Source: Avoscillospira sp045652125
GTDB lineage: Bacteria; Bacillota; Clostridia; Oscillospirales; Oscillospiraceae
NCBI GenBank assembly: GCA_045652125.1
Contig: JAZRTT010000019.1
Span: forward strand, 115,647 to 179,646
Direction: 5' to 3'
DNA: 64,000 nucleotides
The first letter of the stretch is position 1, and each line of letters begins with the position of its first letter. Shown in pieces: positions 31,867-39,485 of the stretch. The notes under the pieces are model-generated. The model made no database searches. It was not told the DNA's origin and saw only the letters and a program-made list of their open reading frames with translations. The translations under genes and the position numbers were made by a program.

Positions 31867-33238
31867 GACGCACCTCCTGCAGCAGCACCGAACCGTCTCC
31901 GGCCTTCTTTGTCAGCTTCCCGTTTTCCAAAAAGCCCATCGTCTCCAACCATTGTTGGAACGGCGGAATGGCTGTCAGGCCAAAGATTTCCCGAAGGGCT
32001 GCCGTTTCCCGGAAACCGGTCGTCTGATAGTTGAGCATCACATCATCCCCATGGGGAATTCCCATAAAGTAATTGCAGCCGGCTGCCGTAAGCAGCGTCG
32101 CAAGAGTTTCAATGTCATTCTGGTCAGCCTTCATATGATTGGTGTAGCACGCATCGCAGCCCATAGGAATCCCCGATAGTTTTCCCATAAAGTGATCCTC
32201 CAGTCCTGCCCGGATGACCTGCTTGGAATTATACAGATACTCCGGTCCGATAAAGCCAACCACCGTATTGACAAGAAAGGGACGGAACCGTTTGGCAAAG
32301 CCGTAGCATCTGGCCTCCATCGTCACCTGATCGGCACCGTGATGTGCTTCGGACGACAGCTCGGAGCCCTGCCCCGTTTCAAAATACATCACATTGGGTC
32401 CTGTGGCTGTACCGCGTTGCAGCGCCAACTGCCGCGCCTCCTCCAAAAGATCTCCGGTAATTCCGAAGGCCTCATTTCCCTTTTGGCTGCCGGCAATGGA
32501 CTGAAACACCAGATCCATAGGAGCGCCGGCCTTCAGCGCCTGCATTTGGGTGGTCACATGACCCAAAACACAGATTTGGGTGGGAATGGAGAACCGTTCC
32601 TTGACCTCCTGGAACATTTTTAGAATTTGACCCAGACGTTCTGCCGAATCCGTTACCGGGTTCAGACCCAAAACGGCATCTCCCGCGCCGAAACTCAATC
32701 CCTCCAGCAAGGAGGCCAGAATCCCATCCGGGTCATCCGTGGTATGGTTGGGCTGAAGTCTGCAGCTAAGCGTTCCGGGCAGTCCGATGGTGGTATTGCA
32801 GTGGGCCGTGATACGAATTTTCCGGGCAGCATAGATCAAATCCAAGTTGCTCATGATCTTTGCCACGGCCGCTACCATTTCCGAAGTCAGGCCGCGGGAA
32901 ATTCGGTGAATATCGGCTTCTGTGGTAGTTTCGGACAAGATCCACTCCCGTAGTTCCGACACCGTCCAGCCTTTGATCGTTTCGTAAATCGACAGGTTCA
33001 GGTCGTCCTGAATGATTCGGGTAACCTCGTCGTGTTCATAGGGCACAACAGGATTTTCCCGCAAATCAGACAAGGTCAGTTGTGCCAGCACCACCTTGGC
33101 CGCCACCCGTTCTTCTGCATTCTCTGCCGCTACCCCTGCCAATTGGTCACCGGAACGTTCTTCGTTGGCTTTGGCCAGAACTTCTTTTACGGAAGAAAAC
33201 TGGTAGGTTCGCCCAAACAATTTTGTTTTTAAGATCAA
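31859..33238 (-). CDS. eutB: Ethanolamine ammonia-lyase large subunit
   Basis: This 459-residue catalytic subunit holds the TIM-barrel active site that generates the adenosyl radical. It shows AHCNTTIGLPGTLSCRLQPNHTTDD, AGDAVLGLNPVTDS and FETGQGSELSSEAHHGADQVT. The start is a TTG at 33238 with GGAGGGAT just upstream. It overlaps eutC. Confidence 0.97.
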   Translation of the reverse strand: MILKTKLFGRTYQFSSVKEVLAKANEERSGDQLAGVAAENAEERVAAKVVLAQLTLSDLRENPVVPYEHDEVTRIIQDDLNLSIYETIKGWTVSELREWILSETTTEADIHRISRGLTSEMVAAVAKIMSNLDLIYAARKIRITAHCNTTIGLPGTLSCRLQPNHTTDDPDGILASLLEGLSFGAGDAVLGLNPVTDSAERLGQILKMFQEVKERFSIPTQICVLGHVTTQMQALKAGAPMDLVFQSIAGSQKGNEAFGITGDLLEEARQLALQRGTATGPNVMYFETGQGSELSSEAHHGADQVTMEARCYGFAKRFRPFLVNTVVGFIGPEYLYNSKQVIRAGLEDHFMGKLSGIPMGCDACYTNHMKADQNDIETLATLLTAAGCNYFMGIPHGDDVMLNYQTTGFRETAALREIFGLTAIPPFQQWLETMGFLENGKLTKKAGDGSVLLQEVRHG

Positions 33239-33249
33239 ACAGATCCCTC

Positions 33250-34587
33250 CTATTCAAATGCCAATGTTTTTACAATGACCGGAACAGCCGTTCCTCCTGC
33301 CACCGGAGCTGCAATATCCAGATAGCTGCCCTCAGGGATATGAAGCCCATCCAGACAAATCAGCGAAATGCCCCGTTTCAAACGAAGCTGCAATGCCTGC
33401 CCCAATGCCTTGCCCATATCCTGCTCCACCACTACGACCAAGGGCGGCGGCATAAGCGCCGCTCCCTGTGCGATCCGATCCGCCAGTTCCGCCACCTGAC
33501 GGAATCCGAAGTCGGCAGCTCCATTCAAAAACAGAGCGGTCGGCTCACCGGAATGCAGAGAAATCTTTTGACAAATCTCTTCCGGTGTTCCTGTTTGCAG
33601 GTGTTCCACCGGGAGATTTTGTATGGGAAATTCCACCCCTGTGTAGGAAATGGTGGACCCGGAAAGCTCTGTGGTGTATGCCCCTGCCCCTACAACTGTG
33701 GCACGGATCGTCTCTTGTCCCAAAAGATACGTCCCGGCACATAGCCGCGATGCCCGAATGGCTCTGCCCAGATAAATTCCCATATCCCCATAACGCAGAG
33801 GATCGGCTTCCTCCCGGTCGATCAAATCAGCCACACCGCCGGAAAAAGACAACAGCACCGGTTCCGGCGGCAAGGCAACTGTTTTATCTGTGATAAACCG
33901 GCAAAGCAGCTCTCCCGCCGGAGCCAGTCCCGCTGCCTGTTCCAAAACTTCCGTCAGGGTTCTTGCCAATGCTGCTGGATTCCCGGTATCCATGCCCTTC
34001 AGTACAGGGGAGATATAAGTCACATCCCCCTGCCCGTTAAACTTCAGCAGACGGCCGCCTACATTCAAGCAGCCTGTATCCACCAGTTTCCCTTCCGGAT
34101 CAAAAAGTGCCAGATTGGAAGTGCCGCCGCCGATGTCCATGTGCAGCACATACCGTCCATATGCCTTGGCTGCCCGGTCTGCACCGGCTCCACGCGCCGC
34201 CAGAACACTTTCCAGCGCCGGTCCTGCCGTTGCCACTACAAAATCCCCTGCAAATTCCGACAGGACCTCCAAGACCTGTCGGGCATTCTCTTTGCGGGCC
34301 GTTTCTCCGGTGATGATCACCGCTCCCGTCTGTACCGATTGGGGCGTAATGCCCGCCTGCCTGTATTCCTGTGCAATCAGCCGGCGGATCGCTTCGGCAT
34401 CCAAAGTGTCCGGCGATAAAAGCGGTGTAAAATGAATCCCGCTTCGATACAGGATCTCCCTGGTCCTGATCTCCATATGGGGGACGGTAAACGCTGACGC
34501 TGTATTTTCTATCTGCAGCCGGGAAACGATCATCTGTGTAGTGGTCGTACCCAGATCGATCCCAACCGACAACATCGTATCTGTCAC
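33250..34587 (-). CDS. eutA: Ethanolamine ammonia-lyase reactivating factor
   Basis: This 445-residue chaperone removes inactivated cobalamin from EutBC using ATP. It belongs to the sugar-kinase/Hsp70 ATPase fold: phosphate-1 loop SVGIDLGTTTTQMIV near the start and phosphate-2-type MDIGGGTSNLALFD near 150. The GTG at 34587 overlaps the eutG stop; an ATG four codons later is the alternative. Confidence 0.94.
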   Translation of the reverse strand: MTDTMLSVGIDLGTTTTQMIVSRLQIENTASAFTVPHMEIRTREILYRSGIHFTPLLSPDTLDAEAIRRLIAQEYRQAGITPQSVQTGAVIITGETARKENARQVLEVLSEFAGDFVVATAGPALESVLAARGAGADRAAKAYGRYVLHMDIGGGTSNLALFDPEGKLVDTGCLNVGGRLLKFNGQGDVTYISPVLKGMDTGNPAALARTLTEVLEQAAGLAPAGELLCRFITDKTVALPPEPVLLSFSGGVADLIDREEADPLRYGDMGIYLGRAIRASRLCAGTYLLGQETIRATVVGAGAYTTELSGSTISYTGVEFPIQNLPVEHLQTGTPEEICQKISLHSGEPTALFLNGAADFGFRQVAELADRIAQGAALMPPPLVVVVEQDMGKALGQALQLRLKRGISLICLDGLHIPEGSYLDIAAPVAGGTAVPVIVKTLAFE

Positions 34588-35648
34588 CGAGCCACCGCCC
34601 GCAAGATATTCTTCACCATGTCTGCCGTCACAGGCTCAGGATTTGTTCGGCAGCAGCCATCTTCCAAAACGGCAGGAACCAAGTCAAGCAATTCCGGCAG
34701 TTCTATCCCTGCCTGTTTCAGAGTTCCCGGTAATCCAAGGGATATCCGCAGACGTACGATTGCCGCAACCAAGCTTCGCAAGCTCAGACGTTCCGTTGCG
34801 GCTGAGAGGCTGCAGAACTTCGCCAGACGGGCATATTGCCGCAAAGCTGCTCGTTCATTGGCAGCCATCACATGAGGAAGCACCATGGCACACAGGCGGC
34901 CATGGGGCAAATGGCAGGCACCGCCAAGAACATGAGCAACTGCGTGGCACAGGCCAAGACCTGCATGATCAAAAGCAATACCGGCCATAGTGGAACACTC
35001 CAGCAATCTGCCCCTTGCCGCCTGTTCCCCACCATATGCCTTCGACAATTCCGACAAGGCCATGGCAGTACCATAAAAGGAACATGCATCTGTAAATCCG
35101 CTTCCATTCCCAGCGACGGCCGCCTCTACACAATGGGCCAGCAGATCCATTCCCGTATCTGCCACAAGAGAAGCCGGCAACGTGGAAAGAAGCTTGTCAT
35201 CCAGAATAGCGGCATCCGGACGCAGGGAGGGATCCACAAGAGGCTGTTTCACCCCATCCTTGGTCAGAACAGAAAAGGACGTAACCTCCGAACCGCTTCC
35301 TGCCGTGGTTGGAATGGCATAAAACGTCATATTTTTTCCACAAGCCATGCGCATAGCCTTTGCACAGTCCATGGAGCTGCCGCCTCCCAAGGCGATGAGA
35401 AGATCGGGTGCATACCGGGCACAGAGTGCACCGCCCTCAGCCGCCAATTCCGCCGAAGGGTCAGGGGTCACCCGGTCAAAAACCCGAACTTCGGCTCCCG
35501 GGACCATGCTGCCTACTTCCATGGCTTTGCCGGTTTGGGAAAAATAGCTGTCCGTAACTACCAATACCCGGGCTGCTTTACAGGTTTTCAGCACATCCAG
35601 TGCATTGGCACCGGTATAAATTTTTGTCGGACAATGAAATATTGTCAT
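34584..35648 (-). CDS. eutG: Iron-containing alcohol dehydrogenase of the eut operon
   Basis: This 354-residue group III alcohol dehydrogenase reduces acetaldehyde to ethanol and regenerates NAD+ inside the compartment. The NAD loop LLIALGGGSSMDCAKAM and metal-ligand region GLGLCHAVAHVLGG are present. I start at ATG 35648 (MTIFHCPTKIYTG); an in-frame start 21 bases upstream is possible. It is the first gene of the operon. Upstream, 35649-35775 has a CCGG-GAAATT-CCGG inverted motif (35679-35692) but no clear minus-strand promoter that I can defend. Confidence 0.9.
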   Translation of the reverse strand: MTIFHCPTKIYTGANALDVLKTCKAARVLVVTDSYFSQTGKAMEVGSMVPGAEVRVFDRVTPDPSAELAAEGGALCARYAPDLLIALGGGSSMDCAKAMRMACGKNMTFYAIPTTAGSGSEVTSFSVLTKDGVKQPLVDPSLRPDAAILDDKLLSTLPASLVADTGMDLLAHCVEAAVAGNGSGFTDACSFYGTAMALSELSKAYGGEQAARGRLLECSTMAGIAFDHAGLGLCHAVAHVLGGACHLPHGRLCAMVLPHVMAANERAALRQYARLAKFCSLSAATERLSLRSLVAAIVRLRISLGLPGTLKQAGIELPELLDLVPAVLEDGCCRTNPEPVTADMVKNILRAVAR

Positions 35649-35718
35649 CGCTTCACCATCTTTCACCACTAGTATGACCGGGAAATTCCGGATTATGTTG
35701 TAAACTTTTTTCCGACCA

Positions 35719-35747
35719 TTGGCAGAGAAACGATTTTGTGGTATGAT
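35719..35747 (+). promoter_or_regulatory. Sigma-A promoter for the CFI-box gene
   Basis: TTGGCA (35719-35724), 17 bases, TATGAT (35742-35747), 28 bases before the ATG at 35776. Confidence 0.7.
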
Positions 35748-35775
35748 AGTAAAAATCAGAAATGCAGGTGATTTT

Positions 35776-36702
35776 ATGGCTCAAAATGATATCATTACCG
35801 GCCTTTGCCCCCAGTGCGGAGAAACGCTGGAAATTCCCGGGCATCTGTCTGCGTTTTCCTGCGTCTATTGCGGTATTCGGCTGTCTTTGGCAGACCTGAC
35901 TGCCGGAAGCTCCTGTGAAATTACGGAAAAAGACGCTCAGACAGGTGCAGCTTATTACAAAGCGCATATCCTTTCCGCTGTTACCGAACACCGGGGAATC
36001 GAGCGGTCCCTGACCAAAAATGCCTACGCACCTGCGGTAGACGACTATGAAGCTGCCTGCCGGGAAACCTTTGTCCAGCTGGATGCAGCCTGTACAGGCG
36101 GTGCACTGACTGTGCAGGAAGCTGCCCAATGGTTTTTGACGGAATTGGAAACAGACTGGGCGAAAAAAAAGGCGGGACTTAGCCGCACAAATCTCAGAGA
36201 CAGCGATAAATTCATGATTGCCGTGTTTTTGGTCCCTATGATTCGCCGGCTAAATCTCCCCAGCATTGATGACTTCTGTACCGCTTTTCATGCCCTTTGG
36301 ATGGAAAAATATCCCAATGCTCCCTGGCAGATCGGTGATTACGATGTGATCAGCTCCAGCTTCCGAAAAAAATACCTTGGTCTGTGTTTCATTACCACCG
36401 CCGTTTGTCTGGAAACCGGAAAACGAGACGACTGTGCAGAATTAACCGCTTTCCGATGCTTCCGGGATGAATATCTGCAAGCTTGTCCCGATGGCCCTGC
36501 GCTTATTGAAGAATACTACCGTATTGCACCGTCCATTGTTCTGGAAATTGAAAAAACCTCGAATCCCAAGCAGCGCTACCGCTCCATTTGGAATAACTGC
36601 CTCAAAACGTGCTATGAGGATCTGTTGGCAGACCGTCCGGATCTGTGCAAAACACATTACATCCAAATGGTCCGCACATTGGAAAAGGAGTACCTGAACT
36701 GA
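35776..36702 (+). CDS. Zinc-ribbon protein with C-terminal CFI-box domain
   Basis: This is a 308-residue protein with an N-terminal zinc ribbon (GLCPQCGETL ... FSCVYCGIRL, residues about 8-35), a helical middle, and near residues 200-250 the line LGLCFITTAVCLETGKRDDCAEL with FRCFRDEYLQ and EYYRIAP, which matches the CFI-box-CTERM domain. In this family the CFI box lies close to the C-terminus and has been proposed as a sorting or localisation element. Its function is unknown. It is followed 1 base later by the thioesterase, so the two are likely cotranscribed. Confidence 0.75.
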   Translation: MAQNDIITGLCPQCGETLEIPGHLSAFSCVYCGIRLSLADLTAGSSCEITEKDAQTGAAYYKAHILSAVTEHRGIERSLTKNAYAPAVDDYEAACRETFVQLDAACTGGALTVQEAAQWFLTELETDWAKKKAGLSRTNLRDSDKFMIAVFLVPMIRRLNLPSIDDFCTAFHALWMEKYPNAPWQIGDYDVISSSFRKKYLGLCFITTAVCLETGKRDDCAELTAFRCFRDEYLQACPDGPALIEEYYRIAPSIVLEIEKTSNPKQRYRSIWNNCLKTCYEDLLADRPDLCKTHYIQMVRTLEKEYLN

Positions 36703-36703
36703 T

Positions 36704-37123
36704 ATGGAACATCGTCCCTATTTTCATCGGGTCCAGTATTACGAAACAGACCAGATGGCGGTCGCCCACCATTCCAATTATATCCGCTGGCTGGAAGAGG
36801 CCCGGACTGCACTTTTGCTTCAAAATGGCATCCGGTACCGGGATATGGAGGAACAGGGAATCATCATTCCGGTCGTAGATATTTCCTGCCGATATCTCAT
36901 TTCCGCCCGATATGACGATGTCATGGAGATCTATCCCTCCATAACCAAATACAACGGTGTGCGGTTGGAATTTTCTTATGAGATCCGTTTCCAGCATGAC
37001 GGCCGTCTGGCGGCGACTGCCCACTCCAGCCATTGTTTCATAGGGCAAAACCATAAGCCCATGGCCCTGCAAAAAATAAACCCAATCCTTCATCAAGCAT
37101 TTTTATCTCTTGCAGAAAAATAA
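36704..37123 (+). CDS. Acyl-CoA thioesterase, hotdog fold (YbgC/FadM-like)
   Basis: This 139-residue 4HBT-family enzyme hydrolyses acyl-CoA thioesters. It has the signature YYETDQMAVAHHSNYIRWLEEART, where Asp (residue 16) and the following His region form the active site. The rest is a standard hotdog fold. It is translationally linked to the CFI-box gene. The acyl substrate is unknown. Confidence 0.87.
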   Translation: MEHRPYFHRVQYYETDQMAVAHHSNYIRWLEEARTALLLQNGIRYRDMEEQGIIIPVVDISCRYLISARYDDVMEIYPSITKYNGVRLEFSYEIRFQHDGRLAATAHSSHCFIGQNHKPMALQKINPILHQAFLSLAEK

Positions 37124-37160
37124 AAACGCATCCGTTTCCCTTCGGAAACGGATGCGTTTT
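37123..37160. terminator. Bidirectional intrinsic terminator
   Basis: A 17-bp stem (37123-37139 with 37144-37160) carries A/T runs at its base, ending both the thioesterase and the leftward TspO gene. Confidence 0.9.
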
Positions 37161-37171
37161 GCTTGCCGGTG

Positions 37172-37645
37172 TTACCGATTCAGCAGCCACACACCAAGAT
37201 TCAGGTAGGAAGCAAAAATCACCCACAGCAAATAGGGCAACTGCAAAATCCCGGCAAGAGAATCTGCCCTCCAAAACAAATAGGTCATCCATGCCACCAG
37301 CACGATCAGCAAAAGCAGCCAAAGATACGAAAATCCAAATGCCTGTATATTAAAGAAAAACAGGCTCCAGAAGAAATTCACGACCAGCTGAGCCACAAAG
37401 ATATTTAGTGACCTGTTCCGTACAGCGCTTTTCCCGGAAAGGCTGACCCGTGCCGCACCGATTCCCATCAGTGCATAGAGAATGGTCCACACAATGGGAA
37501 ATGCTGCTGCCGCCGGTGAAAACGGCGGCTTTATGATTTGCTGGCTGTAAATTGACACACTATCCCGAATCAACCAACCCGCCAGAAGTCCCACCGCTTC
37601 GGAAAGCAGGATCCAACCCACATACTGCCAAACTTGTTTTTTCAT
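37172..37645 (-). CDS. tspO: TspO/MBR family membrane protein
   Basis: This 157-residue five-helix membrane protein has the signature IIKPPFSPAAAAFPIVWTILYALMGI and WSLFFFNIQAFGFSYLWLLLL. TspO proteins bind porphyrins and sterol-like molecules and act in stress responses. The ATG at 37645 follows GGGTGAT, and the longer upstream reading frame lacks family similarity. Confidence 0.92.
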   Translation of the reverse strand: MKKQVWQYVGWILLSEAVGLLAGWLIRDSVSIYSQQIIKPPFSPAAAAFPIVWTILYALMGIGAARVSLSGKSAVRNRSLNIFVAQLVVNFFWSLFFFNIQAFGFSYLWLLLLIVLVAWMTYLFWRADSLAGILQLPYLLWVIFASYLNLGVWLLNR

Positions 37646-37950
37646 AACATCACCCAAAACAAGCTTATGTAGAAAAATCACGCAGCAGAACTCTGTATTG
37701 AGATGCTGATAAAAAAGAGTCCACACTTGGTTCCATGGAAATGGCAGCCTGTATCAACGGGAACGTCAATATTCAATGGCCTGTTTGGGATTCTGCGGAG
37801 GCCTATGACATTAGAACAGCAAGGTAAAAAACAAAATCCGGTACAAACCGTTCAGCTGTTTGCCAAAGTGGTCATGGCTTACGCCACTTGTTTTACTTCC
37901 TCGGCATATTTTCTCTCTTTTCTGGTCTCGTTTGATCGATTCTTTACAAG
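37646..37950. other. Intergenic stretch, no supported gene
   Basis: This 305-base stretch has no frame with family resemblance. A 30-codon frame at 37735-37827 (MEMAACINGNVNIQWPVW...) has no ribosome site and no recognised match, and could be a decayed fragment. A terminator closes the right end. Confidence 0.5.
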
Positions 37951-37981
37951 AAAACCCTCTCCTTTGGAAGGAGAGGGTTTT
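37951..37981. terminator. Intrinsic terminator after glmM
   Basis: A 12-bp stem (37951-37962 with 37970-37981) has an A run on one side and a T run on the other, so it ends leftward glmM and is also functional rightward. Confidence 0.88.
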
Positions 37982-37997
37982 CTGTATCCTCTTTCGG

Positions 37998-39383
37998 TCA
38001 GGCTTTATGCCCCCGGTCACAGATAATCTGAACCACATGGTCTACATGGTTTTGGCAAGTCTCTTTGTCCGGTGCTTCCACCATAACCCGAATGACCGGC
38101 TCTGTTCCGGACTCCCGAACCAAAATCCGCCCGCTCTCGCCCAACTGCTGTTCCACAGCAGCCACAGCAGCCTGCACCTCCGGATCCTGACGGGCACTCA
38201 GCTTATCCTTCACCCGCACGTTGACCAATACCTGCGGATAAATCGTCAAATCTGCAGCAAGCTCTGCCAGTGTCTTTTTCTTTGCCAGCATGACTTCCAT
38301 CATCTTCAAACTGGTCAAAATACCGTCACCGGTAGATGCATATTTGGAGAAAATAATATGTCCGGACTGTTCACCGCCAATGCGGCATCCGTTCTGGTTC
38401 ATATACTCATAAACGTACTTGTCGCCAACGGCGGTTTTCGCATAGTCAATGCCGATCTCATCAAACGCTTTATACAGGCCGAAGTTGGACATGACCGTGG
38501 TGACGACTGTATTGTTCAGAAGTTTGCCGCGTTCTTTCATGTATTTTCCGTAGATATACAGGATATGGTCACCGTTGACCACATTTCCCTTTTCATCCAC
38601 GCACAGGCAGCGGTCAGCATCGCCATCGTAGGCAAAGCCCACATCCAGCCCCTGCTCTACCACCAGCTTCTGCAGCCCTTCAATATGCGTGGAACCGGCA
38701 TCTAAATTGATATTGGTACCGCTTGGCTCTGCATTGATTAGGTAAGTCTTGGCCCCCAGCGTGTCAAAGACAGATTTGGCAATGTTCCACGCGCTGCCGT
38801 TGGCACAGTCCAGACCGACCTTTATCCCCTTGAAGGAATATATGCCCAGGGAAATCAGATACCCAATATAACGGTTTCGGCCGGAGACATAGTCCACCGT
38901 CCGCCCAATCTGTTCCCGATGGGCAAAGGGCAGTTCTTCCCACTTCTGGCCAAACAGCTCCAGATGTCCGTCCAAATAATCCTCTATGTAACCGATGGTT
39001 TCTTCATCCATCTTCTCACCAAGGCCGTTGATCAGCTTAATTCCGTTATCATAGAACGGATTATGGCTGGCGGAGATCATAATTCCGCAGTCAAAACTGT
39101 CCACCCGTGCCACATAAGCAACAGAGGGCGTTGTTGTAACATGGAGCATATAGGCATCAGCACCGGATGCTACCAATCCACCAATGAGACAGTATTCAAA
39201 CATGTAACTGGATCGTCTGGTATCTTTGCCGATGACGATTCTGGCAGGGCCTTCTTCCCCTGCACGCCGCCGACATTCCTCATAATACCAACCCAAAAAG
39301 CGGCCGACGCGATAGGCATGATCTGCTGTCAAATTACAGTTGGCTTCCCCGCGGAAACCATCTGTTCCAAAATATTTTCCCAT
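37998..39383 (-). CDS. glmM: Phosphoglucosamine mutase
   Basis: This 461-residue phosphohexomutase converts glucosamine-6-P to glucosamine-1-P for UDP-GlcNAc and the cell wall. The phosphoserine loop MISASHNPFYDNG is near residue 103, the metal loop DGDADRC near 238, and the sugar-binding GGEQSGH near 320; the phosphate-binding RESGTEPVIRVMVE is near the C-terminus. All are intact. It is somewhat longer than E. coli GlmM. Confidence 0.93.
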   Translation of the reverse strand: MGKYFGTDGFRGEANCNLTADHAYRVGRFLGWYYEECRRRAGEEGPARIVIGKDTRRSSYMFEYCLIGGLVASGADAYMLHVTTTPSVAYVARVDSFDCGIMISASHNPFYDNGIKLINGLGEKMDEETIGYIEDYLDGHLELFGQKWEELPFAHREQIGRTVDYVSGRNRYIGYLISLGIYSFKGIKVGLDCANGSAWNIAKSVFDTLGAKTYLINAEPSGTNINLDAGSTHIEGLQKLVVEQGLDVGFAYDGDADRCLCVDEKGNVVNGDHILYIYGKYMKERGKLLNNTVVTTVMSNFGLYKAFDEIGIDYAKTAVGDKYVYEYMNQNGCRIGGEQSGHIIFSKYASTGDGILTSLKMMEVMLAKKKTLAELAADLTIYPQVLVNVRVKDKLSARQDPEVQAAVAAVEQQLGESGRILVRESGTEPVIRVMVEAPDKETCQNHVDHVVQIICDRGHKA

Positions 39384-39485
39384 AAAATGCTCCTTTTTTA
39401 CACAGATGACCGGATGACTTAATTATTATATACTGGCTCTCTTGCCTTTTTCAACTGGTATTTGCAAAACTCCCTGCCGAAAATA

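Noticed and set aside
37735..37827. Thirty-codon frame in the TspO-glmM gap
   Set aside because: No ribosome site, no recognised family, and the frame stops quickly. It was not supported as a gene.
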